Shown here: piece by piece, positions 1 to 7,650 of the stretch
How the letters are laid out: each line of letters starts with the position of its first letter
How positions within the stretch are numbered: position 1 is the stretch's first letter
Assembly (NCBI GenBank): GCA_965197495.1
Contig: OZ240210.1
Coordinates: forward strand, 6,386,001 to 6,450,000
DNA: 64,000 bases
Source of the DNA: SMYC01 sp965197495
GTDB lineage: Bacteria; Acidobacteriota; Vicinamibacteria; Marinacidobacterales; SMYC01
Reading direction: 5' to 3'
Program-made: the position numbers and the translations under genes
The notes under the pieces: model-generated
Seen by the model: the letters and a program-made list of their open reading frames with translations, nothing else
What the model was told of the DNA's origin: nothing
Database searches by the model: none

Positions 1-1111
1 TATCGCCCATGGCAAGGGAATGAAGTCGTATCTCATCATGATGGCCGTTCGGCTCTTGGAAATGCACCGTCTCTTGAAGTCCACCGGCTCGCTCTATCTC
101 CACTGTGATCCGACTGCGAGCCACTATCTCAAGATGTTGCTCGATGCGGTGTTCGGTCGAGGGAACTTTCGAAACGAGATTGTGTGGCAACGCACATCGG
201 CCCACAACGACCCGAAGCGGTTTGGGCGGATCTGTGATCGCCTGCTTTACGTTGTGAAACCAGACGCCGCCTTTCATCCAATCATGGGAGAGCTGTCGCC
301 AACTCAACGCCAGCGCTACAAGTTTCAAGACGAGACGGGTCTATTTAAGGCCGAACAGCTTACAGCTCCGCACTTCTCGACAACTCGAACCGTGGAATGG
401 CGCGGCACGCATCCAGGCAAAAACAGGCAGTGGCGTTTCGGCCTGGACGAGTTGGAGCGACTGTATACACAAGGGCGCATTTTGTGCCGTCGTGACGGAT
501 GCCCACGGAAAGATGGTTTAAAGGAATATCTGCACGATTCGCACGGCGCTGCGGTGCAGGATCTGTGGACCGATATCAACCGCATCCCGAATACATCCAG
601 CGAGCGCGTCGGCTACCCGACCCAAAAACCGCTCGCACTACTCGACCGGATCATCAAGGCGTCGTCTAACGAAGATGACGTTGTGCTGGATCCTTTCGCG
701 GGTTGCGCTACCGCGTGCGTTAGCGCCGAAACTCTAGGTCGTCAATGGGTAGGGATCGACCTTTCCGAGCTCGCGGCCAGCTTGGTCAAGACGCGGCTGC
801 ATGAAGCGTTCCGGCTGTTCTACGACGTTCACCACCGAGACGACGTACCGACGCGGACGGACCTTGGCAAGCTCCCGAGCTACCGGACACACCGGCACCA
901 GCTATTCGGCAAGCAGGAGGGACGGTGCGGAGGGTGTAGGGTGACCTTTCCCTTCCGCAACTTCACCATCGACCACGTGATACCTCAAAGCCAAGGCGGG
1001 TCGGACCACTTCGACAACCTCCAACTTCTATGCAGAGTTTGCAATTCCGTGAAGGGCGACCGAGACCACGCCTATCTGGTAGCAACGCTCAGCAAGAGAG
1101 GGATTCTTTGA
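1..1111 (+). CDS. DNA methyltransferase fused to HNH nuclease domain (5' end outside window)
   Basis: The frame is open from base 2, and the N-terminal DPPY catalytic motif expected of this family must lie upstream, so the gene is cut by the window edge. Residues are counted from the ATG at 20. The methyltransferase part shows YLHCDPTASHYLK (27-38), YPTQKP (199-204) and the AdoMet-binding loop DPFAGCATA (224-231), the order expected of a beta-class N6-adenine/N4-cytosine enzyme. A second domain follows: CGGC (303-306), IDHVIPQ with the catalytic His (317-323), DNLQLLC and CRVC (338-341), the zinc-bound HNH nuclease pattern. The protein would methylate DNA and may also cut it. It could belong to a restriction-modification or phage-derived system, but no partner gene is visible here. 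Confidence 0.85.
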   Translation, partial: IAHGKGMKSYLIMMAVRLLEMHRLLKSTGSLYLHCDPTASHYLKMLLDAVFGRGNFRNEIVWQRTSAHNDPKRFGRICDRLLYVVKPDAAFHPIMGELSPTQRQRYKFQDETGLFKAEQLTAPHFSTTRTVEWRGTHPGKNRQWRFGLDELERLYTQGRILCRRDGCPRKDGLKEYLHDSHGAAVQDLWTDINRIPNTSSERVGYPTQKPLALLDRIIKASSNEDDVVLDPFAGCATACVSAETLGRQWVGIDLSELAASLVKTRLHEAFRLFYDVHHRDDVPTRTDLGKLPSYRTHRHQLFGKQEGRCGGCRVTFPFRNFTIDHVIPQSQGGSDHFDNLQLLCRVCNSVKGDRDHAYLVATLSKRGIL

Positions 1112-1179
1112 TAATCAAACTGAGACACTACCGTTCGTGCCGGACGCTGTACCCCAGCTTCCCGAATCCGCGGGCATTA

Positions 1180-1305
1180 CGCGCCATCCAACCACCAGAT
1201 ACTATCGTCATGATCGACCAAAGCGAAGCACCGGAAGCGCCCGCCCAGGTGAATCTGGTCGTAAACTGGGGCGAAGAGCTGAAGCGACTCGTGCCGAGGA
1301 ACTGA
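1180..1305 (+). pseudogene. Short remnant ending in VVNWGEELKRLVP
   Basis: An open stretch ends in LVVNWGEELKRLVPRN and a TGA at 1303-1305, with an ATG at 1210. From memory, similar tails (VVLNW.EELK..VP) close large kinase/TolB-type propeller proteins in some Acidobacteria. This may be the leftover 3' end of such a gene. It is too short to have a function on its own, and nothing else in 1112-1384 is recognisable. Confidence 0.3.
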
Positions 1306-1384
1306 GGCGCTTTCTTGCTCGATCGGCGACTCGGTCCGGACGTCGCTACGCTACCTCCGTCCTCAGAACCCGACCGGCCCCTGT

Positions 1385-1759
1385 CTACGCTTGATGACGG
1401 CGGCGGCGGTCGCCGGCGTCTTGGACTTGCTCCCAGGCGCGTCGGATCTTGAGCCTGAGTTTTTGCCGGGCGTCGCGCTCGGCCATGGTCAGGAAGCTAT
1501 AGGACGACTTCGTGAGCTTTTGGAGAAAAGAAATCTCGAGCTGCGTGAGGAACAGGTCGACGCCTCCGTCGGAGCTTCCCGGAAGCGTGATGTCCGAGAG
1601 CTTTCTGCCAAAGGCCTAGCGTGCGCGTCGCTCTTCTTCCATGATGAAATGGTATTCCGACCGTAGGAGCTTTTGTATGAACGTCAGCTCCGAATGCGTG
1701 AGTCGGATGGTGGCCCGTCGATTGTTCCCTATCGCCATCTTTGCCTCTGTCTTGTCCAT
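1385..1759 (-). pseudogene. Small gene with internal TAG and two related motifs
   Basis: One frame runs from an ATG at 1759 to a TAG at 1385-1387 and is interrupted by a single TAG at 1616-1618. The first half contains LTHSELTFIQKLL and the second LTQLEISFLQKLT followed by AERDARQKLRLKIRRAW, so the two halves look like related units with a basic tail. It starts 9 bases after the stop of the transglutaminase-like gene and is probably the last gene of that operon. I do not recognise a family. Either the TAG is a nonsense mutation or only the 47-residue first half is made. Confidence 0.45.
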
Positions 1760-1768
1760 TCCCGTTCG

Positions 1769-2797
1769 CTACGCCAGCGGGGGTGACGCAGCGCCGATCT
1801 TGTAATTGTTCTGCTCGTCCGGCGTGGGGTCGTACTCGCGGGAGTGCTCTCTCGCCCGCTCGTAGACCTCTTCCTCCGTCGTCCCGAACACCATAAACGG
1901 GTGTTTCACGTTGGGATGGGTCACATCGACGAGGATCACTCGCTCGCCGTCCCGTACGAGGTTCCACGCGTGCCGGCCCTTGAAAATGTAGAAACGAAGA
2001 TCGCCCTTCACAACGCGGCACTCGATCCCAGCCTCTTGAAGATAGAGCTGATAAAAGATCGACAGGTGCCGGCAGACGCCCATGCCTTTTTCTAGATATT
2101 TCGTGAGCACGATGCTCTCGTTGCCGAACTCGCGCGAGAGCTCTTCCACGCCCGACTCGTCGAACTCGATGTCGCGCCGCACGCGCGCGTAGTACCAGCC
2201 GAGCAGCCGCTCGAGATTGTCCTTGCCGATGACCCCGCGCTGTTTGCATTCGGCGAGCCGGTCCACGAGGCTCACTTTGTCGACTTTGATCTTTTCCCGC
2301 CCCGCGCGCCCGGTCGGCGACGCGTGGCTTCCCATATCGGTATAGCCGTGCATCAGGTAGTCGGGCAGGCCGCGATAGACGACGCCGTCATCGAACCACG
2401 TTTGCCGGTCCATCACGATCTCGAGCTCGACCGCCGCTTTGACATAGCGCTCGAGTCGCCCGCGCTCCGTGATGTGGCTCACAGCCGCGTTCATGGCGCG
2501 GATACACTCCATAGGCTCCGCACCCCAGCCAGTGACGAAACCCATGAGCTCGTCGGCCTCGAACTCGTGGGCGATGCGTTTGCCCGAGCTCGAATCGAGA
2601 TAGTACGACTGGCTGAGATATTCGGGTGCTCCGAGCGCGACCGAACGCACGAGCGAAGTTTGTTGCGCGCTGAGACGATCCATCAGATCGCGCTTTTCCT
2701 TCGAGCCGAGGACTCGCCGTGTCGGTGAGACGCGCGTGATCACGGGGTTCACCGTCTCGTCGGAATTTCTTTCTTTTTCTTCGGCGTCCATTGGCAT
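1769..2797 (-). CDS. Transglutaminase-like superfamily protein
   Basis: A 342-residue protein whose C-terminal half carries the papain-like transglutaminase core: Cys in GVCRHLSIFYQLYL, His in GRHAWNLV and Asp in ILVDVTHP, in the correct order and spacing. The N-terminal 150 residues are not recognised. There is no signal peptide, so it is probably cytoplasmic. Such domains act as proteases, amidases or cross-linkers, and the substrate cannot be told here. It lies 22 bases after apt on the same strand, so it is probably co-transcribed with acpP-fabF-acyP-apt. Confidence 0.75.
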   Translation of the reverse strand: MPMDAEEKERNSDETVNPVITRVSPTRRVLGSKEKRDLMDRLSAQQTSLVRSVALGAPEYLSQSYYLDSSSGKRIAHEFEADELMGFVTGWGAEPMECIRAMNAAVSHITERGRLERYVKAAVELEIVMDRQTWFDDGVVYRGLPDYLMHGYTDMGSHASPTGRAGREKIKVDKVSLVDRLAECKQRGVIGKDNLERLLGWYYARVRRDIEFDESGVEELSREFGNESIVLTKYLEKGMGVCRHLSIFYQLYLQEAGIECRVVKGDLRFYIFKGRHAWNLVRDGERVILVDVTHPNVKHPFMVFGTTEEEVYERAREHSREYDPTPDEQNNYKIGAASPPLA

Positions 2798-2819
2798 TCG
2801 GCGGCTCGAGACGTAACCT

Positions 2820-3335
2820 TCAGTAGTTCAGCACCGACCGGATCTCATATTCGGCGATTCGTTCACGACCTTTGAGAAAATCGAGCTCGATGAGGAAGCT
2901 GAACGCTTCCACCTTGCCTCCTACTTTCTCGACCAGATCCGCCGCCCCGCGCGCGGTGCCGCCCGTCGCGAGCACGTCGTCAACGATGACGATGCGCTGT
3001 CCGGACTCGATAGCGTCCGCGTGCATCTCGAGGGTGTCGCTCCCATATTCGAGATCGTACGAGACCTGCACGGTGTCGGCGGGAAGTTTGCCGGGCTTGC
3101 GCACCGGAATGTGTCCTTTGTTTAGCTCGTAGGCGAGCGCAGCGGCGAAGATGAAGCCTCGACTCTCGATCCCGATGAGGGCGTCAAACTCGCGCTCGGC
3201 TAAGGGCTCCGCCATGAAGCTTATGGCTTTGCGGAACGCGGCAGGGTCGCCTAGAAGCGGCGTAATGTCCTTGAAGACGATACCTTCTTTGGGGAAGTCG
3301 GGCACGTCTCGAATGATTCGGCGCAATTGTTCCAA
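2820..3335 (-). CDS. apt: Adenine phosphoribosyltransferase
   Basis: This 171-residue protein has the normal length of the family. It salvages adenine by joining it to PRPP to give AMP in the cytoplasm. The N-terminus IRDVPDFPKEGIVFKDITPLL is close to characterised Apt proteins, IESRGFIF follows, and the PRPP-binding motif IVIVDDVLATGGTA is intact at about residues 120-133. It sits 19 bases downstream of acyP and 22 bases upstream of the transglutaminase-like gene. Confidence 0.95.
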   Translation of the reverse strand: MEQLRRIIRDVPDFPKEGIVFKDITPLLGDPAAFRKAISFMAEPLAEREFDALIGIESRGFIFAAALAYELNKGHIPVRKPGKLPADTVQVSYDLEYGSDTLEMHADAIESGQRIVIVDDVLATGGTARGAADLVEKVGGKVEAFSFLIELDFLKGRERIAEYEIRSVLNY

Positions 3336-3354
3336 GGGAACCCCCTATGAATAC

Positions 3355-3627
3355 TCAGAATCGAACATGAAATCCGGGCACCGCCTCATCCACTTCGACG
3401 GCCATCTTCTGAATGTCCTCGACGCGGGATGCGCGCGGCCCTCGATAGAGTGTTTTGAAAAAAGCTTGAAGCGTCTCGGGGTCGGCCTGCGCCAGCACTT
3501 CTACACGCCCATCCTCGAGATTGCGCGCGTAGCCGCACACATCCCGAGCTCGTGCTTCTCTCTCGGTAAACCAGCGGAATCCAACGCCTTGAACGCGACC
3601 AGAGATGAGCAGCACGTAAGCCTCCAC
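3355..3627 (-). CDS. acyP: Acylphosphatase
   Basis: A small hydrolase of acyl phosphates. The signature VQGVGFRWFTEREA contains the catalytic Arg, GYARNLEDGRVEVLAQ contains the catalytic Asn, and the protein ends with GFHVRF as usual. Starting at the GTG at 3627 gives 90 residues, the family length. An upstream TTG at 3690 would add 21 unconserved residues and is less likely. It lies between fabF and apt on the same strand. Confidence 0.9.
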   Translation of the reverse strand: MEAYVLLISGRVQGVGFRWFTEREARARDVCGYARNLEDGRVEVLAQADPETLQAFFKTLYRGPRASRVEDIQKMAVEVDEAVPGFHVRF

Positions 3628-3744
3628 GCGTCCACTCGGTCTCGCTACTCGATTGTTGTCCTCGGCACCGGAGGGTCGCTCTCGCTCCAAAACGCTCGAA
3701 CGGGTCTCCCCACTTTCTTTATAACCCGTGATTATACCAAGAGG

Positions 3745-4965
3745 TCACGCCCCGTCCCAGCGTGAGAGCGCCAGCACGGCGTTGAGGCCTCCGAAGGCGA
3801 AAGAGTTCGAGATGGCGTGCCGGATCGCCTTTTCACGGGCAGTATTCGGGACAACGTCGAGAGGGCATTCAGGATCGGGCCCAAGATAGCCAGCGGTCGG
3901 CGGTACGACCCCGTTCTCGAGCGCGAGCGTGGTCACTACCGCTTCAATCGCCCCGGTCGCGCCCAACGTGTGCCCGTGCATGGACTTGGTCGAGTTCACG
4001 AGAAGCGCGGCCGCGTGGTCGCCGAAAACACTCGCGAGGGCCTCCGACTCGGTCGAGTCGTTCAGTAGCGTACCCGTACCGTGCGCGTTCACGTATTCGA
4101 CCTCGTGAGGATTCAGCCCGCTATCCGCCAGTGACGCCGCGATAGCACGGGCAGCGCCTTTCGCCGAAGGCCTCGTGATGTGGCCAGCATCGGAGGACAT
4201 GCCGAAGCCGCGCACTTCCGCGTGGATGTGCGCGCCGCGCGCGCGGGCATGCTCGAGCTCTTCGAGGACGAGAGCCGCGCCGCCTTCGCCGAGCACGAGC
4301 CCTTTGCGATCCCGCGAGAACGGCCGGCAGCGCTCCGGCGCCATGACGCGCATGGCATCCCACGCTTTCAGATGCCCGAGGCTGAAAGGCGCTTCGCTCC
4401 CACCGGTGAGTGCTACCGGCGCCGCACCGTGAGCCACCATCCAATAGGCCATCCCAATCGCGTGGTTCGACGACGAGCACGCGGTCGAGATCGTCATGCC
4501 CGGCCCTTCGATGCCGAGCTCCATCGACGCGTGGCTCGCTCCCGAGCTCGACATGATGCGTGGGACCGCGAAGGGCGCAAAGCGGCGCTTATTTTCGCGA
4601 TAAAGCGCAGCGAAGAGCTGGTCCTGGGTCGTCTGCCCCGCGAGCGCCGTCCCAGTGATGACTGCGGCATCCTGGAGGTCTTTCGACGCGATCCCGCTCG
4701 CCTCGACCGCTTGTCGCGAGGCGAGAAGCCACAGCCGGGCAAAGCGATCCAGGAGCGACCTCACGGGGTCGTCAAACGGGGTCTCCAAATCCAAATCGCG
4801 CACCTCGGCGCCGACGTGGTACTGGAGGGTCGATGTATCCGCAAGCTCGATCTCGCGAAATCCGTGCTGTCCAGCGCACAAAGATTCCCAAAACGTTTTC
4901 AGGTCGTTCCCGATCGCGGAAACGACACCGAGACCGGTAACAACGACGCGGTGGGGTGCTCCCAT
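3745..4965 (-). CDS. fabF: Beta-ketoacyl-ACP synthase II
   Basis: A 406-residue condensing enzyme of fatty-acid elongation that joins malonyl-ACP to acyl-ACP. The catalytic triad is visible: Cys163 in STACSSSNHAIG, His295 in VNAHGTGT and His332 in GHTLGATGAIE. The gene begins 8 bases after the acpP stop on the same strand, the common acpP-fabF pairing. The protein is full length with nothing missing. Confidence 0.95.
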   Translation of the reverse strand: MGAPHRVVVTGLGVVSAIGNDLKTFWESLCAGQHGFREIELADTSTLQYHVGAEVRDLDLETPFDDPVRSLLDRFARLWLLASRQAVEASGIASKDLQDAAVITGTALAGQTTQDQLFAALYRENKRRFAPFAVPRIMSSSGASHASMELGIEGPGMTISTACSSSNHAIGMAYWMVAHGAAPVALTGGSEAPFSLGHLKAWDAMRVMAPERCRPFSRDRKGLVLGEGGAALVLEELEHARARGAHIHAEVRGFGMSSDAGHITRPSAKGAARAIAASLADSGLNPHEVEYVNAHGTGTLLNDSTESEALASVFGDHAAALLVNSTKSMHGHTLGATGAIEAVVTTLALENGVVPPTAGYLGPDPECPLDVVPNTAREKAIRHAISNSFAFGGLNAVLALSRWDGA

Positions 4966-4973
4966 TCGATATT

Positions 4974-5222
4974 TCAGGATTTCTTCGCGAGGAGAGGCTC
5001 GACGACGGTGATCACGTCGCTCACTTTCGTGATCTCTCGGACATCATCATCGGGAATGACGATCTCGAGCTCTTCTTCGAGCTCCCAGAGAAGCTCTAAT
5101 CCGTTCAGAGAGTCGACCCCGAGCTCCTCGAACGTGCTGTCCACGCTGACTTTGTCGGGCGTTGTCTTCTGCATCTTCGCAATCCGCGCAATAACCTGCG
5201 AGGCGAGCTGCTCTCGATCCAT
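4974..5222 (-). CDS. acpP: Acyl carrier protein
   Basis: An 82-residue acidic protein that carries growing acyl chains on a phosphopantetheine arm. The attachment site is Ser38 in LGVDSLNGLELLWELEEEL; the usual DSLD is DSLN here. The ATG at 5222 gives the standard length. It is the first gene of the minus-strand acpP-fabF-acyP-apt operon, and its 53-base spacer to the plus-strand gene at 5276 must hold divergent promoters. Confidence 0.93.
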   Translation of the reverse strand: MDREQLASQVIARIAKMQKTTPDKVSVDSTFEELGVDSLNGLELLWELEEELEIVIPDDDVREITKVSDVITVVEPLLAKKS

Positions 5223-5275
5223 ATGGCCAAAAGTCTACCACAGCGTCGATCTCGGATCGGTTAAACTCGCGCGCC

Positions 5276-5632
5276 ATGCACGCTTTATGGGTTTCTCTTG
5301 CCCTCGGGGCCGGGCTTTTCCAAAGCGCCCGGAACGGTTTCGCGAGAAGCCTTACCGGCGTGGTCCTTCGGCCGGGTCTCGGGTTGCGCGGGCTCGGGCA
5401 ACAGTGGAAGACGGGAATGCTCGGCGGCGTTTTGTCCGTCGGCGCCTATGGACTCGCGATATGGGTGATGACACGCGCTCCCATAGCGCTCGTCTCAGCG
5501 CTACGAGAGACGAGTGTCGTGCTTGCGGCAATCGTTGGCGCCACATTTCTTCGCGAGCCTTTCGGGCCGCGCCGAGTGCTCGCGGCTATCGGCGTCGCGC
5601 TCGGCATCATCGTCTTGCGGCTCGCGGGCTGA
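5276..5632 (+). pseudogene. EamA/DMT-type transporter with large internal deletion
   Basis: The first 25 residues resemble the start of an EamA-family permease. The sequence then jumps to the second EamA repeat: GAYGLAIWVMTRAPIALVSA, ALRETSVVLAAIVGATFL and the last helix GVALGIIVLRLAG. Normal members have about 290 residues and ten helices; this one has 118 and about four. The reading frame is intact across the presumed deletion. It may be a decaying gene or a small half-size protein. It starts 53 bases from divergent acpP. Confidence 0.6.
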
Positions 5633-5651
5633 ACTAGTACGCTTCGACACT

Positions 5652-6972
5652 ATGAAGTATGTATCGAGACGCGAAGCGCTCAAACAAATCGCCGCGAGCC
5701 CGCTTCTGCTAGCGTCGCTCCCTCAGAGCGACGATCTCCTGGACGCGGTCGACGACGCCGAGGATCTGAAGCTTCTCCGCCAGATGATCCAGACGAAGAG
5801 CTACAGCGGAAGCGGCGAAGAAAGCGCGCTCGCGCGTATCATGATCGATGAGATGAAGGCGCTCGGGCTCGAAACGCGCCTCATCGAGGTCGAGCCAGGC
5901 CGCTTCAACGCTGTTGGACGTTTGGTTGGCACTGGCGGCCAGGCCGCTTCAACGCCGTTGGACGATTGGGTGGCGCCGGCGGCGGCACGAGCTTGATGTT
6001 GAACGGCCATCTCGACACGAACCCCGTCGGCCTCGGCTGGACCGTCGACCCCTTCGAAGCGCTCGTGCGCGACGACATGGTCTACGGCATAGGGGTCTCG
6101 AACATGAAAGCATCCTGCGCCGCGTTTCTCGGAGCGACCCGCGCCTTCGTTCGTTCGGGCCGAAAGCTGAAAGGCGACCTCGTGCTCGCCTATGTAGTGG
6201 GCGAGCTCCAAGGCGGGATCGGCACTTTGAAGCTCGTCCAGGCATCACCGCCGATACGTTCATCGTAGGCGAGCCCACCGACCTTGCGGTTCTCACCTTA
6301 CACGCAGCGAGTCTCACCGTCGAAGTGAGCACGCTCGGGATGACGCGGCACTTGTCGAAGAAAGAAGAGTCGGTCTCGGCCATCGACACGATGCTCGCCG
6401 TCATCGACCACATCCAGACGATGGAGTTCTCGGGGCCGGACGACCCCGAGCTCAAGAGCGTGCGCCGCGTGAACATCGGCTCGATGCGCGCGGGGCTCGG
6501 ACGAGAGATGCATGACTGGCGGCCCGGCCAAGTGCCCGACTTCGCCACCATTCGGATGTCGGTGCGCTACGGACCGGGCCAAACGGAAGCGAGTGTTCTC
6601 GCTGACCTCGAGCGCGAGATGAACGCCCTTGCGGCAGAGGACCCGCGTATCGAAACGGAAGTCGTGTCGCGCAAACGTGAAGGACTGCCGCCGCCGCGCG
6701 CATTCCAGGTCGACCACAGCGAGCCCATCGTGACCGCCGCGGTCGATGCTTACGAGCGCATCCTCGGAGAGAAACCGCCCGTCGGCGCCGTCGCCCCCTA
6801 TCGCTACTACGGAAGCGACGCAAGCCATTTGCAACATCTCGCGGGCGCCAAAGGCATCGTTTGCGGCGCCGGCGGAAAGTACAACACGATGCCCGACGAG
6901 CGCGTCGAGCTTTCTCAGTTCTATGCATGCACGCGCGTTTACGCGCTGGCAGCGCAGGCGATTTGTGGATAG
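5652..6972 (+). pseudogene. M20 family metallopeptidase, broken by two frameshifts
   Basis: The start MKYVSRREALKQIAASPLLL carries a Tat-type signal (SRREALK). Three frames are needed to read the protein: 5652 to about 5940; about 5966-6240 with LMLNGHLDTNPVG (metal-binding HLD motif); and about 6240-6972 with TADTFIVGEPTDL and YYGSDASHLQHLAGAKGIV. The first shift is caused by an imperfect 44-bp tandem duplication (5895-5982). The second is a one-base change near 6240. The intact protein would be an exported ArgE/DapE/CPG2-like amidohydrolase or peptidase. Confidence 0.8.
5895..5982. repeat. 44-bp imperfect tandem duplication inside the M20 gene
   Basis: Two adjacent units, 5895-5938 and 5939-5982, both beginning CCAGGCCGCTTCAACG, differ at 5 of 44 positions. 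Because 44 is not a multiple of three, the duplication shifts the peptidase frame. The differences between the units show it is not simply the same bases assembled twice. Confidence 0.85.
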
Positions 6973-7207
6973 CGAAGAAGAACGCCTCGTCGACGTCAAC
7001 TACAAGCTGCTGAGCGCCGAAACGCTCCGCGGCCTCGTCGAAGAGTTCATCACGCGCGAAGGCACGGAATACGGGCACCGCGAGTTCTCACTCGACGACA
7101 AAGTACGCCAGGTTGAGCGCCAGCTCGCATCGGGCGAAGTCAAAATTGTGTTCGATAATGTGGAGGAGCGCGCCAACCTCGTACCGACCAAGAAGCGATT
7201 CTCTTAG
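6965..7207 (+). CDS. YheU family protein (UPF0270)
   Basis: An 80-residue protein matching the small YheU family along its length: LSAETLRGLVEEFITREGTEYG, then SLDDKVRQVERQLASGEVKIVF. The function is unknown. Homology begins at the start, so the GTG at 6965 is the best choice. It overlaps the last 8 bases of the M20 gene (stop at 6970-6972), which implies the two were co-translated before the peptidase broke. Confidence 0.82.
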   Translation: MDSEEERLVDVNYKLLSAETLRGLVEEFITREGTEYGHREFSLDDKVRQVERQLASGEVKIVFDNVEERANLVPTKKRFS

Positions 7208-7220
7208 CCGCTCTAGAGAG

Positions 7221-7568
7221 CTACCGCTTTGTTCCGCCACTCTTGCCTTTAGATTGCCGCTCCAAGTAGAGCTCCAACGCATCGAGCTTTTTCCGCCAGA
7301 GGTCGCGATATTCGTCGATGTTCCTCGACGCCTGATCGAGCGGCCGCACGTCGAGCCGGCAACGTTGCGTACGGCCGTCGCGCGTCTTTTTGACCACGCC
7401 CGCATCTTCGAGAACTTTGACGTGTTTCGAGACCGCCGCAAAGCTCAAGTCATACGGCTTGGCGAGCTCCGTTACCGTGCAGGACGAAACCTTGGCAAGA
7501 CGTTTCACCATCGAGCGGCGGGTCTTGTCGGCTAGGGCATGAAAGACGCGATCCAAGCTTACAGTCAT
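7221..7568 (-). CDS. ArsR-family winged-helix repressor
   Basis: A 115-residue DNA-binding protein: DRVFHALADKTRRSMVKRL leads into the recognition region VTELAKPYDLSFAAVSKHV and the wing VVKKTRDGRTQRCRL. No Cys-based metal site is visible; the single Cys pair positions do not form the ArsR CVC motif. The pattern resembles ArsR members that control lipid- or stress-related genes. The ATG at 7568 is preferred to the TTG at 7574. Two palindromes and a near-consensus promoter lie directly upstream, which indicates autoregulation. Confidence 0.88.
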   Translation of the reverse strand: MTVSLDRVFHALADKTRRSMVKRLAKVSSCTVTELAKPYDLSFAAVSKHVKVLEDAGVVKKTRDGRTQRCRLDVRPLDQASRNIDEYRDLWRKKLDALELYLERQSKGKSGGTKR

Positions 7569-7570
7569 AA

Positions 7571-7586
7571 TCAACCAGCCGGTTGA
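7571..7586. promoter_or_regulatory. Proximal operator palindrome of the ArsR gene
   Basis: TCAACCAGCCGGTTGA is a palindrome of the form TCAACC-N4-GGTTGA. It lies between the -10 box and the ATG of the ArsR gene, so bound protein would block transcription elongation or initiation. A second site of the same form lies at 7623-7638, with centres 52 bp apart (about five helical turns). Confidence 0.7.
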
Positions 7587-7596
7587 ATGTTGACGG

Positions 7597-7626
7597 ATAT
7601 TACCGGGGCTGCCGAGGCATTGTCAA
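7597..7626 (-). promoter_or_regulatory. Sigma70-type promoter of the ArsR gene
   Basis: Read on the minus strand, TTGACA (7621-7626) is followed after 18 bases by TAATAT (7597-7602), close to consensus in both boxes. The -35 box overlaps the distal palindrome by four bases, and the transcript would start just upstream of the proximal palindrome. This is the clearest promoter in the window. Confidence 0.7.
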
Positions 7627-7638
7627 CCCATCGGTTGA
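7623..7638. promoter_or_regulatory. Distal operator palindrome of the ArsR gene
   Basis: TCAACCCATCGGTTGA has the same half-sites as the proximal copy with a different 4-base centre. It overlaps the -35 box, so binding would compete with RNA polymerase. It begins 12 bases from the 3' end of ilvA. Confidence 0.7.
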
Positions 7639-7650
7639 GTATTCACCAGC

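Noticed and set aside
4180..5637. Plus-strand open frame of 485 codons opposite fabF and acpP
   Set aside because: It is antisense to two clear genes, is Arg-rich with no recognisable motif, and arises from the high GC of the coding strand.
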